From assembly GCA_964247055.1 (NCBI GenBank), contig OZ176051.1:6696001-6760000 (forward strand): a stretch of 64,000 nucleotides of DNA, read 5' to 3'. The notes beneath the pieces are model-generated. The model ran no database searches, was not told the DNA's origin, and was given only the letters and a program-made list of their open reading frames with translations. This stretch comes from Paragordius varius (lineage: Eukaryota; Nematomorpha). Below, in pieces: positions 24,687 to 37,220 of this stretch (its first letter is position 1; the number at the start of each line of letters is the position of its first letter). The translations under genes were made by a program, and so were the position numbers.

Positions 24687-25677
24687 ATTTGATTGCGCCA
24701 TAGTTTAATAGTAGGTTATTATTAATATTGCTATTATATCCTTTTCTGCCATTTTTTAACAAACTTATATTATAGCATATTACAGTGTTTTACTTTCAAA
24801 ATCAAAAAATCTCTCATTTATTAAGCACATCATATAAACTTTCCCTTTTTTAAAACTAAGTAAAAGCTGATTCCCATTTATTATCGTTTTCTCCTCTATG
24901 GATTGAGCAGTTTTTATGAATTATAATAAAATTACACTTTTAGTAATAAATTTTAAGTTATAATATTGCTATATCAAATATAAGTTTTGGAAACGCGCTA
25001 AAATAACATATAGTCTATTTAGAATAGATGAATGCATGATTATTAATTAAACTAACCACTATATTTTCTTATCCTATATCTTCTTACACATGAAACGTTA
25101 CAATTTTTCCATATTTGGTTTTATATCTGCAATACATTAAAATTTTGCCATATAATATTGTTTATAAGTCTAGATTTTATACAGCAAGATCCATATTATT
25201 GGTGTAAGTCTTTAATTTGGCGCATTAAAAAATTCTGTTTTAAGCGAATTGAAAGTTTGCATGCGGAAATTAATTTTTACCAATAATATGGATTTATACT
25301 GTAATATGATTATATCAGTATTTTATGTTTATGTTAAACTCACTTTTAAATAAATGTAATCATTTTTTGCATTTATAGAAAGTAGTTAGCGTGATTTGAT
25401 ATATATATTCTGCGAATAATATTTGTTTTTGTCGATCACCACTTTTTAGCCTTAAAAGCATTGGGCTGAAACTTTACTTTTATTTAGCAATTGAATCCTT
25501 TGAAATTGCGTCTAAAGCAGTATATAACACAATATTCCCTATCCAGGGAATAATTAAAAGACCGAACTATCGTTCTAACCCGAAAACAGCTAAAACAAAT
25601 ATTGATTTATACAGTGTCTTAACTTGGGCGAATTACTTCAAAGGTACATTCCTTTTATATGGTGGTATAAAGACATA
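24687..25677. other. Intergenic, one small MITE
   Basis: The 3' flank of the mucin-like gene. An AATAAA lies near 24928, a possible but unproven poly(A) signal. Apart from the small inverted-repeat element at 25182-25301 I see nothing coding. Confidence 0.4.
25182..25301. mobile_element. 120-bp Tc1/mariner-type MITE
   Basis: It runs from CAG to CTG, is flanked on both sides by TA, and has inverted arms sharing ATCCATATTATTGGT. The centre holds a unique stretch of about 60 bases. There is no coding capacity. Confidence 0.72.
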
Positions 25678-27319
25678 GACTGATGTGAATTTAAGTCAGT
25701 AAGATAGTAAGACGGTAAGACAGAAAGATAGTAAGACGGTAAGACAGTAAGACGGTAAGACAGTAAGATAGTAAGACAGTAAGATAGTAAGACAGTAGGC
25801 ATAAGACAGTAAGATATTTGTATAAAAAACATACATTCGTGATAAGTCTGCTAATAGGAGACTTATCAAAATTTCAAAGTATTATAACTTGAAAAATATT
25901 GCATCTTTTTGAATTCTGTAAACTGGAGGATTGAAAGTCAGGTATCCTTTACAAATAATATATAGGGTTGAGTGAAAATGCGTAATTCTTTCGACACGAA
26001 ACTGAGTTTACTAAACACCTCCAAAAATTGTATAAATCTTAAAAAATATATAAAAAATCTTGGGTATTATAGAAGAAAATGGCATCTATACCATTGTTTC
26101 TTATTTGGTAAATATTTTTTTTATTTTTTTACAGTTTTAACAATTTTTTTAAAAAAAATTGTACTTCATGGTTCTGACAACAACAAAAATAAATATAGCT
26201 AAATATTATTATAATAAATTTGAATTTTGTATTCTAAAATCAGCTTTTAACCCGATAATAACCGTTTTCCCCTAAAATTTTAAATGCAGAACGATATCAG
26301 ATCCAGGGAAGTTTTGGTGGAATTACTTGAAAAGTAAATTATTAATAAATAATTAAAAATTTTTAGATCATCCCTTCCATATTTTCCAGACAATAAGTAT
26401 ATTTTTATAATAATTATTTAGTCAGTTAACAAACGAATCGTCCTCAGTCGCTACTGTAATACATATTGTGATGTTTAGATTACAGACTAAAAAATCAAAA
26501 AGTAGACGTTCAATAGCCCCCGAAAATTATAAAACTTTACTTCGATTCAGCCCAGAGACTGTGAAGTTCATTACAGATGAAATATTTCCGGTCAATTTGA
26601 GGCCTAAGAAAAAAACAGGTACTTTAACTTACCAACGATATGTGGAAATTTTCTTGAGGTATTTAGCCGACCCAGGATTCCAATATGTAATTCCACCAAA
26701 ACTTCCCTTATCGTTCTGCATGTAAAATTTTAGGGGAAAACGGTTATTATCGGGTTAAAAGCTGATTTTAGAATACAAAATTCAAATTTATTATAATAAT
26801 ATTTAGCTATATTTATTTTTGTTGTTGTCAGAACCATGAAGTACAATTTTTTTAAAAAAATTGTTAAAACTGTAAAAATATAAAAAAAATATTTACCAAA
26901 TAAGAAACAATGGTATAGATGCCATTTTTTTTTTATAATACCCAAGATTTTTTATATATTTTTTAAGATTTATACAATTTTTGGAGGTGTTTAGTAAACT
27001 CAGTTTCGTGTCGAAAGAATTACGCATTTTCACTCAACCCTATATATTATTTGTAAAGGATACCTGACTTTCAATCCTCCAGTTTACAGAATTCAAAAAG
27101 ATGCAATATTTTTCAAGTTATAATACTTTGAAATTTTGATAAGTCTCCTATTAGCAGACTTATCACGAATGTATGTTTTTTATACAAATATCTTACTGTC
27201 TTATGCTTACTGTCTTACTATCTTACTGTCTTACCGTCTTACTATCTTACTGTCTTACCGTCTTACTATCTTTCTGTCTTACCGTCTTACTATCTTACTG
27301 ACTTAAATTCACATCAGTC
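25678..27319. mobile_element. Giant palindromic Harbinger-like derivative
   Basis: The left arm (25678-26326, about 649 bases) and right arm (26687-27319, about 633 bases) are near-identical inverted copies around a 360-base unique centre. The termini are GACTGATGTGAATTTAAGTC and its complement, flanked by ATA on both sides. Subterminally each arm carries an 8-base tandem array (GTAAGACR or GTAAGATA, over a dozen units). One small insertion (around TCAGATCCA near 26300) distinguishes the arms. The centre encodes an N-terminal Harbinger transposase fragment, so one end of an autonomous element appears to have been copied back in inverted orientation into its own gene. Very low arm divergence suggests youth or arm-to-arm gene conversion. 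Confidence 0.85.
26468..26725 (+). pseudogene. HARBI1-like transposase N-terminal fragment
   Basis: An 85-codon frame. Residues of about 26-70 (LRFSPETVKFITDEIFPV, later YVEIFLRYLADPGFQ) resemble the start of PIF/Harbinger transposases, where a basic leader and an ...FLRYLA..GFQ... helix precede the helix-turn-helix and DDE domain. The catalytic domain is absent: at about 26687 the frame runs into the inverted arm, which supplies the last ten residues (PPKLPLSFCM) and the stop. It is a truncated fusion, unlikely to be a functional transposase; a DNA-binding remnant is conceivable. Confidence 0.6.
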
Positions 27320-27799
27320 ATAGGCTGAGCCCAACCCAGCGGCTTATTTCTATTAAAATACTTTTTAAGTGGAAACAGTTAACATGGTTTTCCTTTAAAG
27401 CAGAGTTATATTTAGGTAGTTTTACACATGATGAGACTCTACTCAAAGCATATATAAAACGGTGTAACTTTTGTCTTTAAACCAATGCTATCATTGAACC
27501 ATACTAGTCTAATTTACTAGGAAATCAGGTATTCTCCATGTTATTAATTTATGCTCGCATATTTAACATAGGGTTAAGCCCTACCCTACGGCTAATTAAA
27601 TAAACGATAAGGACTAATATATTGGTTTTAACATTGGAAATTGGAATCATATTTCCTCAGAGTTCAACCGAAAATTAGCTTAATAACCACGTTATTTTTT
27701 GCGTGTTTAACAGAGGGTGGAACCATAACTGCGGCTATTTAAAAAGCGCTAGTAAATTGCATCTGAGTAAATATCTCATTATTAAATATATGAACAAAA

Positions 27800-28820
27800 A
27801 ATATCAAGATTAAATATAATTATAGATGTGACTTACGAGTGATTTAAAAAAAATAGTTTTGTGGTGATAGCTCTATATCAAAAAATTGCAAAATTTTCCA
27901 TTTGCAGAAAACTTAACGTTTCACTAAATATCAACAAAATATATCTTATTCTATATTTCGAAAGTGAAACAATATTTTTAGATTTTAGTTTTTTATGGTT
28001 TTAAAGGGCCAATTTTTGGCCACCTCTAAAATGTGTTATTTTAAAAATCGCAAAAGTGCCGAGAATTCACTAAGAATTATTTAATATATGATCATGATAT
28101 CAAAATAATTTTAGAAAAATGCATACTTTCAGCAAAATTTTGAAGCGTACTTCATGCTATTTCGGCATGAATCGAAACTGTATAAAAACGCTCTGATATT
28201 GTAAAACACTTTTATAAATCGATTATGCTAAACATTTTTATCACACCAGACATTTTCTTAAAAATTTGTTTCCAAATTTAAGTTATATATAACTTGTGTT
28301 TTAATAAATTATTTTAATTTGATGTCCACCACGTTTTATATCAAAAATATAGAAATGTTCATCAATATTGAATTACATAGGAAACGTCTTTTTATACCGT
28401 TTTCATCATGCTTCGAAATATCATACCATTTGCTCCCTTATTTTGCTATAAATTAAATTTTTCCAAAAATAACTATTTTTCCGGAAAACTTGTTAAAATA
28501 GCAGATATTTATTGAGCAATATCGAAACTTTTACGGAAGATTTGTCCATTTTAAACGGGATTTGAGAGACGAAGCTTGCGTCCAAAATTAAAATTTTATG
28601 AAAATATTGTTTTACTATCTGGATATAAATGATATAAGTAATATGGATGAAGCATTTAGCTACCAAAAAAATATATATGCTAAAATGTGGGCCATATTTA
28701 AATCTTTGGATTCATATAATCGTAAGGCTCAAAACTAAATGCTATCAAAATGTATATGTTTTTAAAGATAGATATACATTCGATTTTGTGCGCATTGTAT
28801 ATATTTTATCATGATATTTT
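27800..28820. mobile_element. Long-inverted-repeat element (GTGATTT family, copy A)
   Basis: The left side reads CTTACGAGTGATTTAAA and the complement of the right side reads GAGCCTTACGATTATAT and, outermost, CATGATAAAATATATACAAT. Matching words (CAGCAAAATTTTGAAGCG; TACCGTTTTCATCATGC) occur in copies B and C and in inverted order in the other half. It is highly eroded, so ends are approximate, and non-coding. Confidence 0.5.
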
Positions 28821-29132
28821 TTGTTTGCGTGGTGTATTTCTATTTTATAACTTATAAAGGATAGAAATTACTTTTCATTTGCTAACACACAACAGCACCA
28901 TGTTTATCCTAACAATTCGTAGTCATAACAAACATTTTTATTGTCATCTGATTTGTGAAATTCTAACTATATAGTAAATATCTTCTGATGTCATTTTAGG
29001 ATGTCACTAACCATAATATACTTAAAACACACTTTAAGTGATATTGAATTTTTTAATGATAATTATCTATTAAGTAAAATATTATTACATTCAATTTTTT
29101 TATAATATTATATATAAACAGTGTCCACAAAA

Positions 29133-30792
29133 AACTTGATAAATTAAATATTCTGATATGAATGTATCGAATTAACATGGTGCTTCTTTGGCCATTACGA
29201 GTGATTTAGGGAGTTTACACTTTTGTGGTAAGTCCATATCAGATGACAACATTTGCGCTTTATATAAATATTTTTTGACGGAAGGTAGAGGCTTAATTTT
29301 TAAAAATCACTAAAATATATTATAATTACATCATAAAAAGCAAAACAATATTTTTGTAAAAATTTTAATTATGGATATGTGGCTTCGAAAGCCCCAAGAT
29401 ATTTTGCTCTTCTAAAATAAACTACTCTTTATAAAATAAACAAAAAAATACCGAGAGTCGATAAAAGTTTTAGTTATATATCAAATTTTGATATCAACTA
29501 CAATATTTTAAAAATGCATACATTTTTAAAAATTTAATTTGAAGCAGTTAATAATTTATACCATTTTGAAAATTATGGACCGGTTTAAAAACGCTTACTA
29601 TATATATAATAAATACCTTTATATATAAATTCAATGAGTAGAACATTTTATTCTCCAGACTTTTAATTCAAAGGTTAGTTTCCAAAATTTTAGTGAATAA
29701 TAAAACACAATATTTATTTTACAAAATGGATGAATTTATAAATTCTGAGGCCAATTATAATGCATCATCGAATTAACACTTGGATACAACATATTCATTT
29801 TAGTCCTTCGATTCAAATTGGGGTAGTTAATTACCCCAGGCCTGTTTAAATTAAAACTTTTAAAAAATATGCAAGGAATCGAAAGCATAGCAAAAGTTGC
29901 TTTTATCTAACATTAATAAACCAAAATATATAAAAAATTTTATTCAAAAATACTTGATATTACTTATTTTAAGCTAATACCTAAAGGTAAAAATTTAGTC
30001 AACGTGATATGTGTGCAATGGTAAAATTGAAAAATAATACATCATAAACCGCTTTTTCTATTTCTATCAATGTTAGTTGTAATTTATATAAAAAATTAGC
30101 TTAAATTATACCCTTTAAATTAAATGAAGACGAAATTTTCCAAAACTTGGTAAAATAAAAATGGCGTCGAAGTAGTTTGACATAAAACTTTTTTTCAAAA
30201 CAAAAATTTATTTAGATATTTTGGCATATTTATATAATTTTTATAGGATACAAGCACAAATTTATATTGTAACCGTTTCCTTCACTAGTTTTTTAATCCT
30301 AAATCAAATTTAGTCTGGGGTATTTAAATATCCCAATTTGAAGTGTTAATGGGTAGGCATAATATCTTAAAACGTACGGTATCCATTATGAAATAAAATT
30401 CTATGAAGTACGCAACAAAATCATGCTTAATTTTTTGAAAATAATTTATTAAAAATATTTTTAGTTTATTTTATTTGCACATTTTTTATCGCGCTATCCC
30501 GGCATTTTTGCATTTAATATAAAAGGATTGCACCTCTTATCCAAAAAATTTGGCCTTTTGAAACTCACATCTAATAATTAAATTTTGGATTTTTTTTGCT
30601 TTTTATATTTTAAATATTGTGATATTTTTGAAATAAATTTGAGCTTTCACTAAAAATTTTGCTAAAAAATGTGCGCAAATTCTGCCATTTTATCATATGG
30701 AGCACCATAATGTTATAAATAAATCTTAAATCACTAAGGCCCAAAACCAAAAGCACCATATTACTGATCAGAATATATATATTTTATCAGGT
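29133..30792. mobile_element. Long-inverted-repeat element (GTGATTT family, copy B) with insertion
   Basis: The left end has ACATGGTGCTTCTTTGG then TTACGAGTGATTTAGG. The right end, read in complement, has CCTGATAAAATATATATATT, TATGGTGCTTTTGGTT and GGCCTTAGTGATTTAAG. A TTAA-flanked element (29777-30345) interrupts it. Related copies lie at 27800-28820, 60197-60483 and 60484-61500. No coding frame was recognised, so the superfamily is unknown. Confidence 0.6.
29777..30345 (+). mobile_element. TTAA-flanked element, copy 1 (piggyBac-like MITE)
   Basis: It is flanked by TTAA at 29773-29776 and 30346-30349 and has ends CACTT / AAGTG. Inner inverted words are CAAATTGGGGTAGTTAA and GGGGTATTTAAATATCCC. 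It aligns along its length, in opposite orientation, with 32073-32605. TTAA duplication suggests piggyBac (Kolobok also uses TTAA); no transposase is present. It is inserted into long-inverted-repeat copy B. Confidence 0.7.
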
Positions 30793-32072
30793 TAATTTTA
30801 ATTTCAAATATTTACAAGTTTGGATGAATAATTCGGAAGTTTGTTCTAAAAATAGGAATATATCTTAGCAAATGTAAATTTTCAAATAAAATTATTCAAT
30901 TATAAACATTACATCTATATATAAATTATATTTTTAATCCACTACTATAAGACAAAATAATTGTAGATATTATCATTAATTGATATCTTTATTCTCTAAA
31001 ATTATATATCATTGCATAAAATTTACCACATATTTATGTTAATTTTATAGTTTTCTTGGAAAGAGGCTATTTATCATAATTACATATAATATATATATAT
31101 ATATTTATATAGTATAAATATATGTTCATACCTCCAGGCGTTTTTAACAAAAACCATGCGACTCCCATCCACTTTTAAATTTCAAAGGTCATAACTCGCA
31201 ACGTAAATTCCCAATTCCTAACATACTTATTCGCAAGTAAATTAATTTTTAATTTAATGTTATTATTAAAACACTACCGTTATGATAGCATAACCCTAGG
31301 CTATTAAATAAGATAAAAGCGTCAATTAGCTCCAAATCGTAAAATCTTTTGAATTTTAAATAATAGTTAAATTATCAAATTTTGATATAAAATTTAATAT
31401 TATTGTGATTATTTAATGTGATTTTAATATCCTTTTTGTTGTTGTGATGTATTTTATGATCATTATACATTTTGCACAATTTTAAAATGTCCTTCCCTTA
31501 CTATTTCCTTTAACTCTAATTATACGTTTGATTTACATCATTTTCTAAGAACTGTCTTATTCATTTACTTTTTAGCTTTTTTAAATTATTCCTAGATCCA
31601 TATAACATCACCCTTATTCTGCATTTGGAAAATTCATCATGAAACACCGGGACGTTGATCCTAGTAAGCTTTATTTTTTTTTAAATTAAAATTTAAACCA
31701 AAATTTATTTTAGTATTAGGTATATTATTTTTAGATAATTTTGGTTAATTTTTTTGTCAATTGTATTAATTATTGGTTTTGGCTGATAATATAATGAGTT
31801 TTTGAGATTTAGATATTTTAACATCAATAAGACTTTATTCTCTATCATATTACATAATTTTTTAAGCATAATGTTGGTTGCCCAATATTTATTGGTTTTT
31901 ACTGTTTTACATCATAATTTTACTCTCAAAATATTGATTTTTGATCTTTTTAGCAAAGTTTATTGTTACACATTTTAAATCATACGTTACAAATAACAAT
32001 ATTTCAGAGTGTTAAAGGAATTTATTATTAAAAATACACTTACCATCTAGCTTTTTTAAAATATGAATTTAA
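30793..32072. other. Intergenic, no gene seen
   Basis: AT-rich sequence with a TA-rich tract near 31085-31125 and no open frame or repeat that I can support. Confidence 0.5.
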
Positions 32073-32605
32073 CACTTCGATTCAAATTGGGGTATCTAAA
32101 TATCTCAGAGTTGAGTTAGGATTTTTAAAAACTACTGAATAAAACAGTCCCAATTTAAATTTATGCTTCTATCCTTATAATTATATAAATATCCCAAAAT
32201 ATCTAAATAATTTTTTGTTTTGAAAAAGAAGTTCCATGTCCAGCTACTTGGCCGCCATTTTTTTGCAAAATATCGTCTTTATTTAATAAGGGTAAAATTA
32301 AGGCTCATTTTTGATTTAAATCACACCTAACATTCATAAAAATAGAAAAAGTGGTTTATTTTTTATAATTTTTTAATTTTACTATTGCACACATGACACG
32401 TTGACCAAATTTTTACCTTTCGGTTTTAGCTTAAAATAAGTAATATAAAGTATTTTTGAATAAATTCTTTCGGTGTATTAATATATAAGTGCAAAAATTT
32501 GCCATGGTTTCGATTCCTTCCATATTTTTTAAACAATTTTATTTTAAACAGGCCTGGGGTATTTAACTACCTCAATTTGAATAATGAATGTGTTGTATCC
32601 AAGTG
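32073..32605 (-). mobile_element. TTAA-flanked element, copy 2 (inverted)
   Basis: It is flanked by TTAA at 32069-32072 and 32606-32609 with CACTT / AAGTG ends. Its complement aligns with the copy at 29777-30345 throughout (shared words CACTTGGATACAACA, ACCCCAGGCCTGTTTAAA, AAGGTAAAAATTT, TGTGTGCAAT), with scattered substitutions and indels, so both descend from one source. Confidence 0.7.
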
Positions 32606-34561
32606 TTAAACATATCTTGACAAAATATTTTAAAACATTTGCTATTCATTAGTTTTCAAATTGGTTTATTTTTATAGCAAACTTTATGATGAGACACATT
32701 AAATAAAAAACAAATTTTTTGTAAAAATTTAAATACGTGACTCCTTCCTTAAGCCTTAACATTATATTTGTATTGCTTATATTCTATTTTTAGCATCGTG
32801 AATAAATATATGCAACTTGTTTATCTATACAAAATTTTAATTTTTATAATAATTTTTGAATGTTTTCCAGGGTTTCAAGTTCAGATTTATTATTTAAATA
32901 TCTATTTTCCACTCTTTATTGATTCATTTTCGTTGGGTATATTGTTAAAATTTGAGTTTTATTTTATGGTTAATTATAAAAATTACAAGTATTCGCACTT
33001 TAAAAGCAAATTTACAGATATGTCACACACACATACACTCCCCCAACTAATTTTTTTCATTTTTATGCAGAGGTACAAAATTTTTTTGGGGTCATATATT
33101 AAATATAAAGATAATTTATTCAACCTTTGGATTATACCTTTATTTTTAGTAACATGGGTTCAACTTCTTGAAGAATGTTCAAAAAATTATATATACTCAC
33201 AAAACTTTATATTTATAAAATAATACCTGGTATTTAAACTTTATTTATTATGCTTATAGAGCATAGGCATCCTCAAATAATTTTTTATACAAAAGGAAAT
33301 TATTTCTAACCTATACCATTAAACTTAACCTGTTTTTTTACAACAATAAATATATAGGTTAAAAAATTTTTAAATATTTAACTAAGTATTTTATTTTATA
33401 TATGTACCTAAATGTCGAAAGATTAGTTTTTGGAGTTTTATCAATTTGATATCCGTCATTTATATATCATCAACATATTAATTAACACATTTTTTGGAAT
33501 TTAATTAGGGTTTTTATTGGTCGTGTTATTTATGAAAGGAAAATGGGTTACTAAAAAAGCTGTGATTAAAATATTTATATTTAGCCGAAATAGTAACTTC
33601 TCCAATCCGCTCCTATCATGTTAAAAATATTTTTTATAATTTTTTATATAGGATCTTTAAAATATTATTGAGAATTTGTCAAAAAGTGTACTCATTTAAC
33701 GATAGTGCTATAAAATATTAATACTAATATTAATGGAAATGAATTAAGATATGATAAAATGAAGCCATATTTTCCCACAATTGGGCAAAAAGTGTTGTTG
33801 AAAAACTTTAAATAGCTATTTAAATCAAACATATTTTGTAAAGAGGTATATTTTACGATTTATATTTTAACCGCCAGAAATAGAAAACATCACGCAACCC
33901 TTTCTTCAATTTTATTATGCACAGAAATTATGTAGCGTCTCGAATCATTTTGATTAATTATCATTTAAGTGTTTAAAAGTTTTATGGCTCAATTTAATTG
34001 CGATTTTCACAAAGATTAATATTGAGTTACATAAAATAACCCTTTGCAATCAATGTTGCTGCTGTATTTAATACATGCATTTAACATTTTGGATGTCATT
34101 TATATGTCAGAATTTAGCATATATTATTAATATTTTTATCCCGCGCGCAAGCAAAAAATTGGGATGGAAATTTTGGATATGAATTCACAATTTATAATAT
34201 GAGAAATATATTCATAGTACGAAACATGTATAGCTTTTTCCAAAAACAATTTAATTTAATGTGTGGACGGGTGTGGTTGGATCTTGGCCTAATTTTTAAA
34301 ATATTGTCAGATAAGGCTAAATTTTACATTTTTAAGAATACTAATAAAAATGATAATAATGTGCACGATATCTTACTATAGTTAAAAAAAATTTTGGTAG
34401 ATTATTTTGAGCAAGCAAAACTTTTAAGCAATATGTTATAGTCAGCTGTTAACCACATTTTAGTTTCCGCTTATTTCTCCATATCTAGTTTTTTTATATG
34501 TATGTTCTTTTTTGATCTAGATGTTATCTATTTTTTAACTAAAGAAAGTATTGGGTTAGAC
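32606..34561. other. Intergenic, one long but doubtful open frame
   Basis: A 151-codon frame at 32768-33223 (+) is the longest unassigned frame in the window. It is dominated by Phe, Tyr, Ile and Leu, as expected when T-rich DNA is translated, and shows no domain or splice context. I do not call it a gene. Nothing else is seen here. Confidence 0.4.
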
Positions 34562-34821
34562 CAGAGGTTTTTTTAAGTGGTCCTAGAAAAATTCAAGGGG
34601 GCGCGCTTGGAGAATTCAATAAATTAAATCAGAAAGTATAGATTATCAAGATTTGTCATCGATATGAAAAAAAATTCAAATTGCAAATACAAGAATTTCA
34701 TTGATTGGGATTTATATAATATTACATTAATTACATTTTATCTTGGATTTTGAGAGGGGGGCGCAAGAAATTTTATTTTCAATTTGGTGGGGCGTAAACC
34801 AAAAAAGGTTGGGAACCACTG
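34562..34821. mobile_element. 260-bp hAT MITE (CAGTGGTT type)
   Basis: The ends are CAGAGGTTTTTTT and the complement of GGTTGGGAACCACTG, the classical hAT/Charlie-style terminus. The flanking 8-mers GGTTAGAC and GGTTTGAC match at 7 of 8. Inner G-runs (GGGGGCGC) occur near both ends. Non-coding. Confidence 0.8.
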
Positions 34822-35626
34822 GGTTTGACTATACATAGATTGACCTTTCCATCTGCCCTTAATATCTAAAAACCCAAATAGCTCTCTAACTTAGCTGATT
34901 ATCGCCTAATTTTTCAACAGTTATGGTTTCGTTTTATATACACTATTTTTTAAGTTACTATTATCTTTCCAGAACTAATTAATATGTGGATATTAGCGTC
35001 TCAGATAAACGCATTAAATATATGTTTAATCAGTTTTTTCCCTAAATTTTTTTATTGATTTTTAATTATCAAATTTTTATTTTGAAGGGTCATGATACGG
35101 ACACGGCGTTGATACGCTATACATAGAATATTTAGTTTTATTAGAATATGTTGAATGAAATTACAAAATTTGTTATGGGCTTAAACTCTCTATAGTTATT
35201 CATTGCTCCCTGATAGTTTTTCTACATAGAAAAATTTAAACATGTTTACAGCTTTTAAAGTTTATATGGAATAAAATATCTTTGCCATTAGGTTTTTTTT
35301 ATAGTGTGATATCTAATATCAATTTACACCAAATAATTAACACTTCATTTTCTTTTCACTTTTGTCCTAGTTTACCTTTGGGGTAGTTTTATCAGAGCTG
35401 AATTTTGCAACTAAACTACATTTTGGATGTTATTTTAGTTAAAATTTTATAATCATGATCTCATATAATAGATAAAAAAGCTTATATTTGTTGGAGTTTT
35501 ATGATTTTAACGGCTAAAATTAAGACAGCTCCAAAACACCATTAAATCAAAATATATCAGGTTAGTTGATGAATGTGGCCTGAAAGGTAAGTTAATTATT
35601 TTCATTTTATAACCATAATATACATT

Positions 35627-37220
35627 GTATTATTATATTGCAATTAGGGTTGTGCCTATTAGTCAATGACCTAGGGTCATGACCTAGGTCATGACCATGG
35701 TCATGACCACGAAAAAAAATGACCTAGGTCAATTTTTTTATTTTTTTTAATTTTTTATTTTTTTTAATTTTACGATTTTTAGGAAAGCAAAACCTTATAT
35801 CATTTATATATGTATTATTTTGTTTTAAATATCATATGATGCACATCTTTTCTTAACTTTATCAATCATAATGAAATCAGCCTTGTGGAAATTTTTCGAT
35901 CAAAAGAATCAAGTTACATGCAAGAAATGCAATTACACTATATATTTTTAATAAACGAATGAAGAAACATCTAAACGAATTTCATGAAATAAATTATACG
36001 ACAAAAAGTGATGATCGAAAGCAATCTAATTATTTAATTTCTTTAGTTTAGTTTAAAAAATTTCTGTTTTCAAGAGAAATTAGCCAGAACATGCAAAATT
36101 TATTTTTACATCCTCAACTCTTAACATATTTGAAAATAAACATTTTCGGAGTTTCATTCATAGTTTAAAGCTAATTATGCTATTTCAAATAGAAAACAGA
36201 TTGCAATGGATTACTAGATTCATGTTATGAAGATAAAAATGGAAGTTATTGGAATATGTAAAAATAATATTTCATTAATCGTCAATACCTTTACCAATAT
36301 TCGTAGGGAGCAAATAATTAATATTATTGGCCAAAGATCCTAAAACATTTTTTAGTAACTATTGACACATCCTATCATAGTAAGACTGCCGAATATATCT
36401 ATAACATAATGGAACCAATTATAAAAGATATTGGAAATTTAAAAAATTAATGCCATTGTTATAGATAATGCAGCGAACATGAAGGCTGCTGAAATTTTGA
36501 TTAATAAAGATTATCCTATTTAATATTGCATGAACTCCAATGTCATATAATAAATAATTCGATCAAAGAATATATTAAACTATAAGATTATTGAAATTTT
36601 AAATGTAGTGAGCAAGATTATATATAAAATCTAATAAATCGTGTAGAAAATTTCAAAGTATAAAAAAATCCTAAGTTAACGTTAAGTTCATGGAAAGTGA
36701 CTAGTTTTTACACATTCTAAATAATTAAAGCATAAATAGATTTCAATAAATCCATATTTTCTCGTTAGTCTTAGCTTTCTGTGATTTGAAATTATAAGTC
36801 TTTATGTATGATTCCAGGAAAGATCGTTTTACTTGTAGAAATTTAAATTATCAAGATTGGTGAAAGTATAATTTTTAAAAAATATATACTTTATGTAAAA
36901 ACTTTTTTTATGTGATTTAATCAACTATTTATGTATGTAGTTATTTATTATTGGCAATAACATATGGTATGACCTAGGTCGGACCTAGGTCTGACCCCCT
37001 TTTTTTGAAAAAGGGGGTCAAAATCACAACCCTAATTGCAATTATAATTCAGCTAAAATTATATGAATTTATTGTAAATTTTCGATTAAAACTTTATACT
37101 TTGAATATTAGTTATATTTTAATTATTTTTTTACGTTTGACAAAGATTACTAGTAGTAATCGAAAATTTACAATAAAATCATATAATTTTAGCTGAATTA
37201 TAATTGCAATATAATAATAC
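35627..37220. mobile_element. Foldback MITE split by hAT
   Basis: The left end GTATTATTATATTGCAAT is cut at 35644 by the hAT. The rest resumes at 37035 as ATTGCAATTATAATTCAGC and folds back onto GCTGAATTATAATTGCAAT with a loop containing TTTGACAAAGATTAC; the right end is ATTGCAATATAATAATAC. Without the insertion it is a nearly perfect hairpin of about 196 bases. A relative with the same loop is at 48074-48227. Confidence 0.78.
35645..37034 (+). mobile_element. hAT transposon fossil, BED finger and DUF659-like transposase
   Basis: 1390 bases, ends TAGGGTTGTG and CACAACCCTA, with a perfect 8-base duplication ATTGCAAT (35637-35644 and 37035-37042). Subterminal palindromes GACCTAGGTC and GACCATGGTC repeat at both ends, probable transposase-binding sites. 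The forward strand encodes, in broken frames, a BED finger (LWKFFD, TCKKCNYTI, then RMKKHLNEFHE near 35880-35995) and a DUF659-type core (VTIDTSYHSKTAEYI near 36360-36400; AIVIDNAANMKAAEIL near 36450-36500). The C-terminal dimerisation domain is missing, and several stops and frame changes are present, so it is inactive. It is a sibling of the smaller element at 10666-11297. Confidence 0.88.

Noticed and set aside
26730-26945. Minus-strand frame similar to the plus-strand frame at 25972-26202
   Set aside because: Both are the same non-coding arm of the palindromic transposon read in opposite directions, not a duplicated gene.
32768-33223. 151-codon open frame, hydrophobic, receptor-like in composition
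   Set aside because: T-rich DNA of this composition yields Phe/Tyr/Ile/Leu-rich open frames by chance; no domain, no splice context, no leader followed by a sensible topology.
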